A stretch of 64,000 nt of DNA from a virus. The stretch lies in IMG/VR virus record IMGVR_UViG_3300045241_000217, positions 45,171 through 109,170 of that record. One strand, given 5' to 3'. The stretch's first letter is position 1; each line of letters begins with the position of its first letter. Of the stretch, positions 49,092-58,110 are shown piece by piece. A program made the translations under genes and the position numbers. Under the pieces are notes generated by a model. It saw only the letters and a program-made list of their open reading frames with translations. It was not told the DNA's origin and made no database searches.

Positions 49092-52000
49092 GCGGGTACC
49101 TCGATCTCGAGTCGGTCTACCAGGTGGCGAAACTGAGGGGCGATGAGCGGGATGCCCATCATGCGGAGAGCCTTGTGGAGCATGGTGGAGGTGCGGAACG
49201 CATCGAAGATCGCATCGAAGTGCGGGGCGAGCGCGTCCACTTCGCTGTCCGTCGGCCAGAGGTGGAGCGCCGAGTGCGGGGCGTCGTCGGGTGCCCGTTT
49301 CCGCACCGCGACGAGGTACGTGTTCTCTCGCCCACGCTTCTCGAGCGTGCGTTGCACGTAGCGCTCGAAACAACGTGCGAACACCTCGTGGCCGCTGTGC
49401 CAGTAGGTGGCTTCCTTGTGATCCATCAGCCCGTGCTTCTGGAGCAGGTCGGTGGTCGAGCGTAGCCGCGTGCGGAACGCGTCCATCTCGCTCGACCCAC
49501 GCAGCGCCGCGAACGACTTGGTGACCGGATCGTCCTTCGGGTAGCTCGTGCTCGCGAAGCCGTGCGTGCCGCCTCCCTGCGCGACCTTGGCCACCACGTT
49601 GTCGAAGAAGTGGCCCCACTCGTGCGCGAGGCTGCCGGCGCCCTTCGCGCGCGTGAGATTGATCGCCAACTGCCCCGGCTCGTAATGAGCGAGAGCGCCT
49701 CCGCGACCGCGCGCGCCGATCGCGACTGCGAGCCGACCGTTGAACGACGCCATCGAAGCGGGCAGCCCGAGCACGTCGGTGAGATCGGCGAACGAGTCCA
49801 CGAGGCTCTTGAGGTGATGTTCGCGCTCATCGTCCGTGACGCTCTTGCCCCACTGCACGCCGCGCATCGCGTACTTGCCGCCGCTGCTCTTGTCGAGCTC
49901 GTCGAGCGCCTGCTTGGTGGTGCGGAAGTCTGACGCCGGCCCGCGACGCACCATCTTGTCGGTGTCGTAGACGGTCGAGAGATCGATCTTCTTTCCGCCC
50001 TTGCCCTCACCCTTGGTTCCGAAGGCGACGTTCATGCTCTTGCCCTCCACCAAGAGCTTCGCGTGATCGCCCATGCGAGTGACGCCCGCCTCGAGTGAGC
50101 CGTACTTGTCGCGGATGCGCTTGGCGAAATCGTTCGCCTGGCCCATCGCGCTCGTCTTGCTGTTGCGGACCAGCGTGTTGTGCACATCGATCAGAGCCTT
50201 GGTCGCCGCGCTGCGGTTGCCCCACCGCGTCATCGACTCTTGGTACGCGCTCTTGATGAGTCCGACGAGTTGCTTGTGATCGACGCCGTCCTCCGCGCCA
50301 CGCTGGACGATGTCCTTCGCCTTGTTCCAAGCCCAGTAGTAGCCCTCGCGCTGCTTGCGCTCGTGCTCTTCCTTCGTCGGCTGCGGGCCCTTGGATGGTT
50401 CGTATTCAAAACCGTGCGCCCCGTAGTGACCCCCACCCGACGCGAAGCGGTCGCCGTCGTAGTGGCTGCCTGGCGGGAGGAACGGGATCTCCGGCTTCGG
50501 CGGGAACTTGTTGAGAGCGAGGTAGCCCATGACGGCCGCCAACGCGGTCGCGGCGCTCGGGTTCTTCTGGAGTGTCTCGACGAGGTGCAGCGGCTCCTGA
50601 CGTTGGAGGAAGTCGCGGGTGAACATCTCTGGGGCGTCTTTCGACGAGAGCGCTTCATGGAGGCTCTTCCACACCGCTGCCGCGTGACGAGCGCTGCCCA
50701 TCACATCCTCGCCGCGCTGCTCGACACGAGACGCTCTGTCGTTGATGTAGGCGCCATTCTCCTCGGCGGCCTTTGTCTCCTTCGCAGCCTGCTCGCGTGG
50801 TGTCTCCGGTGGCCCGTGTTTCGCGGCATGCGCGTCGGCATGCGCGATGTACGACCTGAGCCCGGCGATGAGCTTGCTCAGGTGCGGAGCGTCTCCGTGC
50901 TTGGCGACCATCGCCCGCATGCGCTCGACGTCGCCGCTCTCCACGGCATCGTGAATCTCGTCCATCGCCGCCACCTTCGCGGTCGCTTCGGCGAGTGTGG
51001 TTGGCGTGGGCTTCGGTCGAACGGTTCGTTGCTGATCCTCCGGGACCTTGTCGGCATCGGTCCATCCGCCAGGAGGCGCTACGCCGATCGCCCGCTCCTC
51101 GGGCAGCGGTATCACGGGGACGATGGCTCGCGCGGCCTCCGCCGTCGCATCGGCGTGACCTCGGCGCCACTCGTTCTGCACAGCACCGACCGGGCCGCCG
51201 TACGGGCCTCCATCGAACTTGTCGAGCAGCGCCTTGGCGTGCTGAAGAGACGCGTGCCCAGGAACGCCCTCCGCGACCGCGCGCTTGCCGAGCTCGTAGC
51301 CAGCGGCGAGGTGTTCGGGCGAGGCCTCTGTGTGCCCCCGGTCTGCCTCGACCTTCGCAATCCGCCGCTCGAGCATCTGGCGCCGCTCCGACACGAGGAA
51401 GTCTCGGTACGTGTCCTTCGGCGCTGCGTCGAGTTGCGTCTGTGCGTCGCGCATCGCAGCCACGTCTCGACCGCGTGAGACGATCTCCGCATGTTGCGCG
51501 ATGGCCTCGACCACCTTCGTTCGTGCGTCCTTCGCTTCGCGTACGAGCGCCTCTTCGTCCCGTGCACGCTGCTCTTCGATCTCACGCGCAGCCTTCACCG
51601 TCGGATCCTTCACCTCCTGCGCGTGCCGTGACTCAGCGGGGTAGAAGCGGAACGAGCTCACCACAGCCGACGGGTACTGATTGCCGAACTGCGGCCCCGA
51701 GTAGTCGGTGTACGTGGTCTCGAGCTTCTTCTGCCACACGAACGACGTGTCGCCGCTCTCGCGGATCGCGTCGCGCAGAGCTTTGCCCGCGGCGTGCGCC
51801 TCGCCCCACGCCTTCTTCGTCCCACGCCCCACCTCGAACGTGATGGTGTAGCCGCCGCTGCCGTCGTTCATCTCCTTGCGCGTCATCGTCACGCCCTCTG
51901 GAGCCTTCCAATTCGCGATGATGTCGGTGGCGCTCGCGCTCGGCGCCGTCGCTTCGATCACCGGCTCGGGTGGCGTCTGCGGCTCGGGCGCTGCGGGGGT

Positions 52001-53020
52001 CGCCTCCGGCATGGGGATCGTGAAGTCCATCGCCGTCTGCTCGGGCTGCGAGTGCTTCTCGGCCAGGTCCTCGAATCGAGCAGCTCGTTCCTCGTGGTAG
52101 TCGCGCGTCTTCTCGTCGCGGGCCTTCGCCGCCTTCTCGTGGTGCTTGTCGGCCTCGCGCGCGTAGTGCTCGGCGCTCGCTCCGCTGACACGCCGCTCCT
52201 CGATCTCGGGGCCGTGCAGGTGCGCGCCGGCGCCGTGGTCCTTCTCGTACTCCGCTCGCGTGTAGTAGTAGCGCCACGGACGATCGGCCTTCCCGGTCGG
52301 GACGCGGCGGTAGTACTTCCCTCCGCGCGCGACGCCCTTGCTGAGCACGTCGAACGGGATCACGAACATCATCTCGCTGCCGTCCATGCTCTTCTCCGTC
52401 GTGTCGAGGTGGTAGCGGATGCCGCCGCGCAGCGGACCCGTCGCAGCCACCTGAGCAGCCTCGCGCGTCCACAGCGCCTGAGCTCGGCGCATCACCTGGT
52501 CTCGGGTGTCTTGCGGAACGTGGCGCATCCCGGTCCGCATCGCGCCCAGCAAGCGCGAGCGCGTCTGGAACGATGTGCGCTGCGGGCCCAGCCGCTGTGG
52601 TGTGCCGCCGCTCCCGTACTCCGTGACCAAGCCGCGCACGCGCTGCTCGTCGGCCTGGTCGAGCCCGAGCCCGCGCGTCACGTCCTCCACGCTGATGACG
52701 TGGGGCGTGGGGCTGATACGCGGGTCCTCGGGTTGCGTGCGCGCGTAGCGCTCGAGATCCGCGGGGAGGGTGAGCGTCTCGCCCATGCCTGACGCGGCCA
52801 TCGTGCGGAGCTTGTTGATCGGCGTCGCGTTGCCGCCGCGCTCGGTGCTCCCGCTCGTCGATCCGTCAGCCGGCATCAGCGAGGCCTTCACGATCGGAGC
52901 CCCCTCGGGGTGGTAGCGGCCGCCCGACGAGACGTTGCTCGGGTTGGCTCCGCCGAACTGGCCTCGCGCTGGAGGGAGCGATGCGTTGGCGATCTCGGCG
53001 ACCGTGGGCTTGCGGCTCAT
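49088..53020 (-). CDS. Giant polyvalent protein with LPD1-type metallopeptidase
   Basis: Encodes 1310 aa, ATG 53020 (MSRKPTVAEIANASLPP). Near residues 215-262: FVIPFDVLSKGVARGGKYYR then RVPTGKADRPWRYYY, the same hinge/module pair as in the 2110-aa protein. Long coiled-coil regions follow (about 270-830). The C-terminal domain (about 1060-1310) reads FNGRLAVAIGARGRGGALAH, YEPGQLAINLTRAKGAGS, LAHEWGHFFD and HEVFARCFERY: HEWGH (1133-1137) plus the later E (about 1212) give the zinc site of the LPD1 domain of polyvalent proteins. Probably delivered with the genome. Confidence 0.85.
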   Translation of the reverse strand: MSRKPTVAEIANASLPPARGQFGGANPSNVSSGGRYHPEGAPIVKASLMPADGSTSGSTERGGNATPINKLRTMAASGMGETLTLPADLERYARTQPEDPRISPTPHVISVEDVTRGLGLDQADEQRVRGLVTEYGSGGTPQRLGPQRTSFQTRSRLLGAMRTGMRHVPQDTRDQVMRRAQALWTREAAQVAATGPLRGGIRYHLDTTEKSMDGSEMMFVIPFDVLSKGVARGGKYYRRVPTGKADRPWRYYYTRAEYEKDHGAGAHLHGPEIEERRVSGASAEHYAREADKHHEKAAKARDEKTRDYHEERAARFEDLAEKHSQPEQTAMDFTIPMPEATPAAPEPQTPPEPVIEATAPSASATDIIANWKAPEGVTMTRKEMNDGSGGYTITFEVGRGTKKAWGEAHAAGKALRDAIRESGDTSFVWQKKLETTYTDYSGPQFGNQYPSAVVSSFRFYPAESRHAQEVKDPTVKAAREIEEQRARDEEALVREAKDARTKVVEAIAQHAEIVSRGRDVAAMRDAQTQLDAAPKDTYRDFLVSERRQMLERRIAKVEADRGHTEASPEHLAAGYELGKRAVAEGVPGHASLQHAKALLDKFDGGPYGGPVGAVQNEWRRGHADATAEAARAIVPVIPLPEERAIGVAPPGGWTDADKVPEDQQRTVRPKPTPTTLAEATAKVAAMDEIHDAVESGDVERMRAMVAKHGDAPHLSKLIAGLRSYIAHADAHAAKHGPPETPREQAAKETKAAEENGAYINDRASRVEQRGEDVMGSARHAAAVWKSLHEALSSKDAPEMFTRDFLQRQEPLHLVETLQKNPSAATALAAVMGYLALNKFPPKPEIPFLPPGSHYDGDRFASGGGHYGAHGFEYEPSKGPQPTKEEHERKQREGYYWAWNKAKDIVQRGAEDGVDHKQLVGLIKSAYQESMTRWGNRSAATKALIDVHNTLVRNSKTSAMGQANDFAKRIRDKYGSLEAGVTRMGDHAKLLVEGKSMNVAFGTKGEGKGGKKIDLSTVYDTDKMVRRGPASDFRTTKQALDELDKSSGGKYAMRGVQWGKSVTDDEREHHLKSLVDSFADLTDVLGLPASMASFNGRLAVAIGARGRGGALAHYEPGQLAINLTRAKGAGSLAHEWGHFFDNVVAKVAQGGGTHGFASTSYPKDDPVTKSFAALRGSSEMDAFRTRLRSTTDLLQKHGLMDHKEATYWHSGHEVFARCFERYVQRTLEKRGRENTYLVAVRKRAPDDAPHSALHLWPTDSEVDALAPHFDAIFDAFRTSTMLHKALRMMGIPLIAPQFRHLVDRLEIEVPA

Positions 53021-53032
53021 GCGCACGAAGGT

Positions 53033-53078
53033 ACGCGAAAGCAGAGGGGCGCCCAAGCCGAAGCCTGGACGCCCCTCT
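53033..53078 (-). terminator. Terminator-like hairpin before the 1310-aa gene
   Basis: On the minus strand AGAGGGGCG (53078-53070) pairs with CGCCCCTCT (53051-53043), with an inner GGC-TTCG-GCT hairpin, followed by GCTTTCGCG. It separates the 53137-53559 gene from the giant gene start at 53020. Confidence 0.6.
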
Positions 53079-53136
53079 CTCACCGCTGCGCAGTGCGCTA
53101 GCGCCTATGCTCCGGGGCGTTGGCCCCGCGGTGTCA

Positions 53137-53559
53137 TCAGATCGAGCCGTTGCTCACGCGGAAGCCGTAGCAGACCACGTAGACGGCCTCGCCGTCGGGC
53201 GCGAGCTGCGTCGGGATGCCGATCGTCCAGTTGTTCGCGGCCACGCGCGTCAGCGTCGGCGGGTTCGCGTTCGCCGCCGTCGCGAGGATGATGCTGATGT
53301 GCTGCGCCGTGACGCCGTCGCCGAAGTAGCTCTTGTTGTAGCGCGGCGTGGCTCCCAGCGCGTTCACGACCTCGACGATCGCGGGCTGGAACGGGCAGAG
53401 GAGCGCGGAGCCGCCCGCGCCGCCCGCGCCGGTGACGCGCTGCATGAAGCACTCCATCATGCGCTGGCAGAGACCACCGGAGATCTCCTGCTGGTCGGGG
53501 TAGGGGACCTCCTGGACGGGGGTCTTGATGCGGGCGTCGATCGCTTGCTCTCGGCTCAT
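53137..53559 (-). CDS. Small beta-rich virion-type protein
   Basis: Encodes 140 aa; ATG 53559 (GGAG 6 bases upstream) preferred to the longer frame. SREQAIDARIKTPVQEVPYP, GGLCQRMMECFMQRVTGAGG, TAQHISIILATAANANPPTL and EAVYVVCYGFRVSNG. Possibly a decoration protein; family not recognised. A hairpin leader (53652-53679) precedes it. Confidence 0.55.
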   Translation of the reverse strand: MSREQAIDARIKTPVQEVPYPDQQEISGGLCQRMMECFMQRVTGAGGAGGSALLCPFQPAIVEVVNALGATPRYNKSYFGDGVTAQHISIILATAANANPPTLTRVAANNWTIGIPTQLAPDGEAVYVVCYGFRVSNGSI

Positions 53560-53651
53560 GCTGGGCTCCTGGTTGGCCGGGCACGATGCCCGATGGACCC
53601 ACGGAGCGTGCATGCGTCCACCGACGAGCGCAAGCGGGACGGAACGACGAA

Positions 53652-53679
53652 GGGCGCGACCCCCTAGGAGATCGCGCCC
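53652..53679 (-). terminator. Hairpin with T-rich tail upstream of the 53137-53559 gene
   Basis: GGGCGCGA (minus, 53679-53672) pairs with TCGCGCCC (53659-53652), then TTCGTCGTTCC. Preceded by a 5-bp/7-base hairpin CTCGG-TTCGAGA-CCGAG and TAGGC, the same series of hairpin, TAGGC, terminator-like hairpin, gene that is seen at the sheath and protease. Confidence 0.45.
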
Positions 53680-53725
53680 CAGCCTCGCCTACTCGGTCTC
53701 GAACCGAGCGCGGTGCCGATGTTCG

Positions 53726-54046
53726 TCAGTGGTCCGGTCTAGGGCTTCTCGTGCCCTGACGCCGGTAGGTGTCGCGCTGCGCAGCCGGCTCGAGCACGGC
53801 GAGGGACAGCATGGATTGCCGATCCTCCGACGTGACGCGAGCGAGCGGGGCGAGCACGTAGCCGTCGCAGGGCAGGTAGACCCCGTGATCGACGCTGGGC
53901 GGTGTGCTCGGATTGGGCGCGACCCAGCACGAGGTGTCGGTGGCCAGCGAGCCTCCGTCGTGCCGCTCGAACGCGGTGGCAGCGAGCAACGAGAAGCACA
54001 GCAAGCCGACGATCAGGAACAGGGGCGGTCCGAGGATTCTTCGCAT
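53726..54046 (-). CDS. Small exported or membrane-anchored protein
   Basis: Encodes 106 aa from ATG 54046. N-terminal RR then a hydrophobic helix (LFLIVGLLCFSLLAATAF), with CFSLLAA not a convincing lipobox. The exported part has two Cys (TSCW, LPCDG) that could form a disulfide. Possibly lysis- or exclusion-related; unproven. Its start lies inside the end of the upstream gene. Confidence 0.5.
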   Translation of the reverse strand: MRRILGPPLFLIVGLLCFSLLAATAFERHDGGSLATDTSCWVAPNPSTPPSVDHGVYLPCDGYVLAPLARVTSEDRQSMLSLAVLEPAAQRDTYRRQGTRSPRPDH

Positions 54047-54381
54047 GTCGGGATCTCCTTCGAGAGACCAGACGGTAGCCCGGCGATGCGTCGTGGAGCA
54101 AGCGCACCACGCAGGTGAAGCCGTAGGTGCTCGGTGCAGAGGCGGGCTCCGAGAGCAGGAACGATCAACCTCGTCGCACGCGTGCCGCAGACCACGCACT
54201 CCTCTGGTGCGGCTGGGGGCCGCTTGGCTTTGGCGTGGGCCTTCACGCGCGCGGGTCTCACGCGTTCGGTACCGCGGTGTTCGAGCAGCGCAACGGCGAT
54301 CAGGCAGCGTTCGCTGGCCCTACGCCGCTCGGCTTCCACCGCGCGCAGCAGCGCGGCTCGCGAGCGCGGGTCGTAACTCAC
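54013..54381 (-). CDS. Zinc-finger-like protein downstream of terminase
   Basis: Encodes 122 aa from GTG 54381, overlapping the terminase stop (GTGA). Basic helical N-terminal half; then CVVCGTRATRLIVPALGARL followed by CTEHLRLHL, a treble-clef-like CxxC...CxxH. It might bind DNA near the packaging machinery; no family. Confidence 0.55.
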   Translation of the reverse strand: MSYDPRSRAALLRAVEAERRRASERCLIAVALLEHRGTERVRPARVKAHAKAKRPPAAPEECVVCGTRATRLIVPALGARLCTEHLRLHLRGALAPRRIAGLPSGLSKEIPTCEESSDRPCS

Positions 54382-55940
54382 AAGAGTCCTGTACCATCGT
54401 CATCGTCGATCTCCTCGACGCGCGTCGCACCATCGTCGTCCTCATCGTCGGTGCCGATCAGTTCGGCTTCCCAGTCGATGTCGCCGCCCTCGCCCGCCAT
54501 CTCCGCGTCGGCATCAGCGTCCTCGTCGCCGGATCCGAACGAGAAGCCACCCATCTTGCGAGCCTCGCTCGCAAACCACCAACCCATCACGGTGTCGTCG
54601 TGTTCGCCAGCGCCTTGGAGCTTGCCGTCGATGAACCCGAACGCCTGACACTCGGCCATCCAAATGTCGGTGAGGATGATGCTGAGTTGGTCGCCCCGCG
54701 GGATCACCACCTTCTCGTTCTCGAGCAGGATGCGAAGCGACGGGATGCCCTTGTCGAGCGCGTACTTGTTGCTCGCGCCGGTGAGGAACTCCTTCACGGG
54801 CACATCGGTCGTCCGCTTCATCTCGTCGGACCACACGCGCTGCGCCTGGTTCGACTCGATCAGGACGAGCTGGCAGTCGTAGTGCTTCGCCCAGCGCTCG
54901 ATCTCCGAGAGTTGCTTGTGGAACGGCATCCCCTTGTGGCGCCGGATGTCCACGAGGTGGTGGAAGCCGTGCGAGTCCACTCCGATCACGAACATCACGA
55001 AGAAGTCGGCCGCGACGCTCGCGCTCATGGCGATGTCCACGCCCATGTAGCAAGTCCACCCCGCTTCCTTGAGCACCGCGCGCGAGGGGCGAAGCTTCGC
55101 GAGCGCGTCGAAGCACGGCGGGAAGAGCGCGGCCGGGAAGATCGCGAGATCGTCCGAGATCGGCTGGAGCATAATCTCGCGCGAGAACGCGACGCTGCCG
55201 ATCTCCACCTTCTTCGCGAGGATGCTCTTGAGCGTGTGTCTCCACGGCCAGAGCGGACGGTCGTGGCCTCGAGCGTCCTTCACGATGCCGGGTGAGCGGC
55301 GCGCGGTGTAGGCCGGGTTCTTGGCGAGGTACGCCATGAGATCCGCCGCGTGCATCGGCGTGCCGACCGCGAACAACTGCCCGTCGGGCGGCAGCATGTT
55401 CGCGATCGCGCCGTTGAGGTACGCGATGCGCTTCGCTCGCACCGTCGGGGAGTAGAGGTCCTCCTCTGTCATCACGTCGTCGAGCACGATGTACTTCGGG
55501 TGACGGCCGCGGACGCGCTTGCCGTACCCCACGGCGCGGAAGCGCGAGCCGTTCGTGAGGCGCACGTCCTTTCGCGAGAGTCGCTCGCGCTTGTCCTTCT
55601 TCTTGCCGTCGTGGACGTGGCCGGGCACGAGGTGCGCGAGCTCCGGCGTGTTCACCAGCCCGGGGATCGAGTCCTTCCCGTAGATGATGATGTCGAGGAA
55701 CTCGCACGCTTCCTCGTGCGTCGCGCTGAACAGGTAGATCTCGTGACCTGGATCAGCCCACGCGCGGTGAATCGGATACGCGTAGCTCGCCATCCCGCTC
55801 TTGCCGTTGTCGCGCGCGGCGAGGACCGCGACACGACGCGAGGCGTTGAGCAGATCCGACCACTCCTCGTGATGAGGTCCCACGCGCAAGCGCAGGACCT
55901 CGGTCATGAAGAGCGAGAGGCAGACGCGGAGCGCCGCCAT
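54378..55940 (-). CDS. terL: Terminase large subunit
   Basis: Encodes 520 aa, ATG 55940. ATPase: deviant Walker A AARDNGKS (residues 41-48), Walker B YIVLDDV (150-156). Nuclease (RNase H fold): D302 in GVDIAMS, E362 in LIESNQAQ and D448/D449 in HDDTVMG. This is the packaging motor and headful/cos nuclease. The C-terminal 60 residues are extremely acidic (runs of Asp/Glu). A small terminase gene is not obvious; it may be among the small upstream genes. Confidence 0.95.
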   Translation of the reverse strand: MAALRVCLSLFMTEVLRLRVGPHHEEWSDLLNASRRVAVLAARDNGKSGMASYAYPIHRAWADPGHEIYLFSATHEEACEFLDIIIYGKDSIPGLVNTPELAHLVPGHVHDGKKKDKRERLSRKDVRLTNGSRFRAVGYGKRVRGRHPKYIVLDDVMTEEDLYSPTVRAKRIAYLNGAIANMLPPDGQLFAVGTPMHAADLMAYLAKNPAYTARRSPGIVKDARGHDRPLWPWRHTLKSILAKKVEIGSVAFSREIMLQPISDDLAIFPAALFPPCFDALAKLRPSRAVLKEAGWTCYMGVDIAMSASVAADFFVMFVIGVDSHGFHHLVDIRRHKGMPFHKQLSEIERWAKHYDCQLVLIESNQAQRVWSDEMKRTTDVPVKEFLTGASNKYALDKGIPSLRILLENEKVVIPRGDQLSIILTDIWMAECQAFGFIDGKLQGAGEHDDTVMGWWFASEARKMGGFSFGSGDEDADADAEMAGEGGDIDWEAELIGTDDEDDDGATRVEEIDDDDGTGLL

Positions 55941-56036
55941 GTGGCTGCGGGAAACGTTGCGCCCCGCGAGCGGCGTGTCGAGCGCGTTCGCTACCAGCGT
56001 CGCGCCTGAGTGCGCCTGCGCTCGCGGGGCGATGGG

Positions 56037-56438
56037 CTAGCTCGCGGAGTGACCGGTCTGGAACGTGAACTGACCGGCCTGACCGCCCTGCTTCACGCTC
56101 GCCTTGCGGCCCGCAGCGGTGATGAGCTGGTTCAGGCGCGTCACCATCGCGTTGATCGCCGCCTTGTTCGCATTCGCGAGGGTGGCGATGGTCGCGGTGT
56201 CCACCTGGTTGTAGGCGCCGCCGGGCGCCGTGGCTGCGGCTGCGACGACGAGCGGATCGGCGAGGGCCGCTCCCACGACGGTCGGAGCCGGCGGCCACAC
56301 GGCGAGATCGCACGTCCCGTCGGCGTTCACGCGCGTGATGAGGCCCGGCCACTGGCCTCCGCCCTGCGCGGTCGTCTCCGCGGCGGTCGGCGTGTAGAGA
56401 ACCTGGCGACCGCGATGGAAGCGAGCTCGATTCGGCAT
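56037..56438 (-). CDS. Small hypothetical virion-type protein
   Basis: Encodes 133 aa, ATG 56438. FHRGRQVLYTPTAAETTAQG, a beta-type head (LITRVNADGTCDLAVWPP), then helix (TATIATLANANKAAINAMVT) and a Gln/Gly/Ser end. Upstream of terminase; function unknown. Confidence 0.5.
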   Translation of the reverse strand: MPNRARFHRGRQVLYTPTAAETTAQGGGQWPGLITRVNADGTCDLAVWPPAPTVVGAALADPLVVAAAATAPGGAYNQVDTATIATLANANKAAINAMVTRLNQLITAAGRKASVKQGGQAGQFTFQTGHSAS

Positions 56439-56528
56439 GTTGCGACTCCTCTGGTGGATTCGGCGGCTCGTGGGGGCCGACGCGTTGGAGTCCCGACTCT
56501 ACACGCCTCGCTCTCTCGACGCCAAGAG

Positions 56529-56723
56529 CTACGGCCCGAGCAGGCGATCGAGCGTGCGCAGCATGTCCATCCCCTCGGGCGTCGTGAGCGGGGTGGCTGT
56601 CGCGTTCGGCTTGTCGCGCAGCGTGCGCACGAGCGTGACCTTGCCGTCGTTGTGCACGTCGATCGTGTACGTGCGCTTCGCCTGCGGGACCTTGATCGTC
56701 TTCTCGTCGCTTCGCTGGTTCAC
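56529..56723 (-). CDS. Small hypothetical protein
   Basis: Encodes 64 aa from GTG 56723, overlapping the upstream stop. TIKVPQAKRTYTIDVHNDGK then VTLVRTLRDKP: two or three strands then a helix. No family recognised. Confidence 0.5.
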   Translation of the reverse strand: MNQRSDEKTIKVPQAKRTYTIDVHNDGKVTLVRTLRDKPNATATPLTTPEGMDMLRTLDRLLGP

Positions 56724-56884
56724 GCTGCGGCCTTCGTCGGGATCGCGGTGGGCAAGAGGCAGACGCTCAGGCAGTGAGGACAGCGGACGACGAGGGGTGC
56801 GAGCGCGCGCAGGCGCTCCACGCGGAACTGCTCACGGCAGTACGCGCACGTCACTTCGTGCTTCTCGGTCGTCCGGGTGTCCAT
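56720..56884 (-). CDS. Small zinc-ribbon protein
   Basis: Encodes 54 aa, ATG 56884; its stop overlaps the next GTG. CAYCREQFRVERLRALAPL followed by VVRCPHC gives CxxC-20-CxxC, a zinc ribbon. Good codon use and coupling support a real gene below the usual length cut-off. Confidence 0.6.
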   Translation of the reverse strand: MDTRTTEKHEVTCAYCREQFRVERLRALAPLVVRCPHCLSVCLLPTAIPTKAAA

Positions 56885-56927
56885 GGTTGGTCACGCGAGA
56901 GCGTTGTAGCGCGCGATCGACGATTCG

Positions 56928-57389
56928 TCACTCGCTTCGCTGCGCGCGGATGGTGAGGGACAACCCGTCCTTCGCGTACTCCATCTCGATGCCCTGCGAT
57001 GCGTCCTGCATCACGGCGTTCAGTTGCGCGACGTCGATCGTGACCTCGCCTCCCTCGCGCTCCTTGATGAGCTTGAGCATCAGAGCCGCCATCAGCCGCT
57101 CCTGCGTGGCTGCGTTCAGCGGCGGGCTCGACCCGTCCGCCTCGGGCCCGTAGTGGCCGAGCCACACCGCCTGGGCTCCGAGCATCGTGCGCAGCGAGGT
57201 CTGGAGGAGCGCGACGCTGCCGTCCTTCATGCGACCGACGATGGTGACCGAGGCGCGGCCGCCGACCATGCCCCGCGGTAGGGCCGAGAGGTGTGTGACC
57301 TCGCCCTCGCGAACCTTCTTTTCGTGCTGGAGCCACGTGAAGGCGCCTTCGCCATCGGCGAGCACCGTGACCGGACGCTTCTCGCTCAT
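56928..57389 (-). CDS. Hypothetical alpha/beta protein
   Basis: Encodes 153 aa, ATG 57389 overlapping the upstream stop. TVLADGEGAFTWLQHEKKVR, RASVTIVGRMKDGSVALLQT and EVTIDVAQLNAVMQDASQGI suggest a small mixed fold. No family recognised. Confidence 0.5.
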   Translation of the reverse strand: MSEKRPVTVLADGEGAFTWLQHEKKVREGEVTHLSALPRGMVGGRASVTIVGRMKDGSVALLQTSLRTMLGAQAVWLGHYGPEADGSSPPLNAATQERLMAALMLKLIKEREGGEVTIDVAQLNAVMQDASQGIEMEYAKDGLSLTIRAQRSE

Positions 57390-57811
57390 CGCGGAGACTC
57401 CGGTGCGCTCGCCACGCCGTTCGTGAGACTCATCCGATCGTTCACGTGCTGCTCGTGCCGCTTCTGCGAGAGGTCCGACGCTGCTCGGTCTGCGTCGGTG
57501 AGTAGCAGGTTCACGAGCGCCACGTGCGCGCGCTCGGCCTGCACCTCAAGTTCGGTGGCCCGGTCGCGTGCGACGAGCGCATCGTGCCGCGTGTCCACCT
57601 GCCGAGCGCGCCACGCCTTGTTGTTGCGCTCGATGTCCTGTCGCAGGGAGAGCACCTCGCGGTCGCGCTCGGCCACGAGCCGTTGCAGTTCTCCGATGCG
57701 GATGATGTTGCGCTCTACCTGATCGATCAGGTTGCCGCGAGCCACGCTGTGTTCTCTGACGATGTCCTTCAACGCGGCTTCGTCCGCGTGGCGCCGCTTC
57801 CTCTTCGCCAT
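57386..57811 (-). CDS. Coiled-coil protein (small terminase candidate by position only)
   Basis: Encodes 141 aa, ATG 57811. Basic N-terminus (AKRKRRHADEAALKDIVREH), then a long coiled coil (ERNIIRIGELQRLVAERDRE, LSLRQDIERNNKAWRARQ). A small terminase would be expected upstream of terL and often has HTH plus coiled coil, but no HTH is clear here. Confidence 0.5.
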   Translation of the reverse strand: MAKRKRRHADEAALKDIVREHSVARGNLIDQVERNIIRIGELQRLVAERDREVLSLRQDIERNNKAWRARQVDTRHDALVARDRATELEVQAERAHVALVNLLLTDADRAASDLSQKRHEQHVNDRMSLTNGVASAPESPR

Positions 57812-57813
57812 GG

Positions 57814-58110
57814 CTACGTCCTCACCGGCCAGTGCCAGACCATCGTGTCCCCCGGCAGGGGCTCGGGGCGCCCCTCGTCGCACAGATCCTTGTGCGGGTA
57901 GCGTCCCCACTGGTCGCACACGAGCGCGAGGATGGTGAGGTCCTCCTCGCGCTCGACGCCCACGACCTTCACGGGCATGGCGCTCACCATCACGATGGTC
58001 TCGTTCGTGGCGGGGAGCATGAACGGCTGGCCGTCCTTGCGGGTGACGATCACGTCGCGGCAGATCGTGGGACGCGGGATCGCCGCGCGCATGTCGCTCC
58101 CCGTGCTCAC
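57814..58110 (-). CDS. Small hypothetical protein
   Basis: Encodes 98 aa from GTG 58110 overlapping the upstream stop (or from ATG 58092). TICRDVIVTRKDGQPFMLPA, ETIVMVSAMPVKVVGVER, LTILALVCDQWGRYPHK. Probably a compact beta domain. No family recognised. Confidence 0.5.
   Translation of the reverse strand: MSTGSDMRAAIPRPTICRDVIVTRKDGQPFMLPATNETIVMVSAMPVKVVGVEREEDLTILALVCDQWGRYPHKDLCDEGRPEPLPGDTMVWHWPVRT

Noticed and set aside
53691-53707. Minus-strand tRNA from the CTCGG-TTCGAGA-CCGAG arm
   Set aside because: The T-arm-like hairpin has no matching acceptor stem or anticodon arm around it.
57386-57811. Confident small terminase call
   Set aside because: Position upstream of terL and coiled coil fit, but no helix-turn-helix is visible and several other small genes lie nearby.
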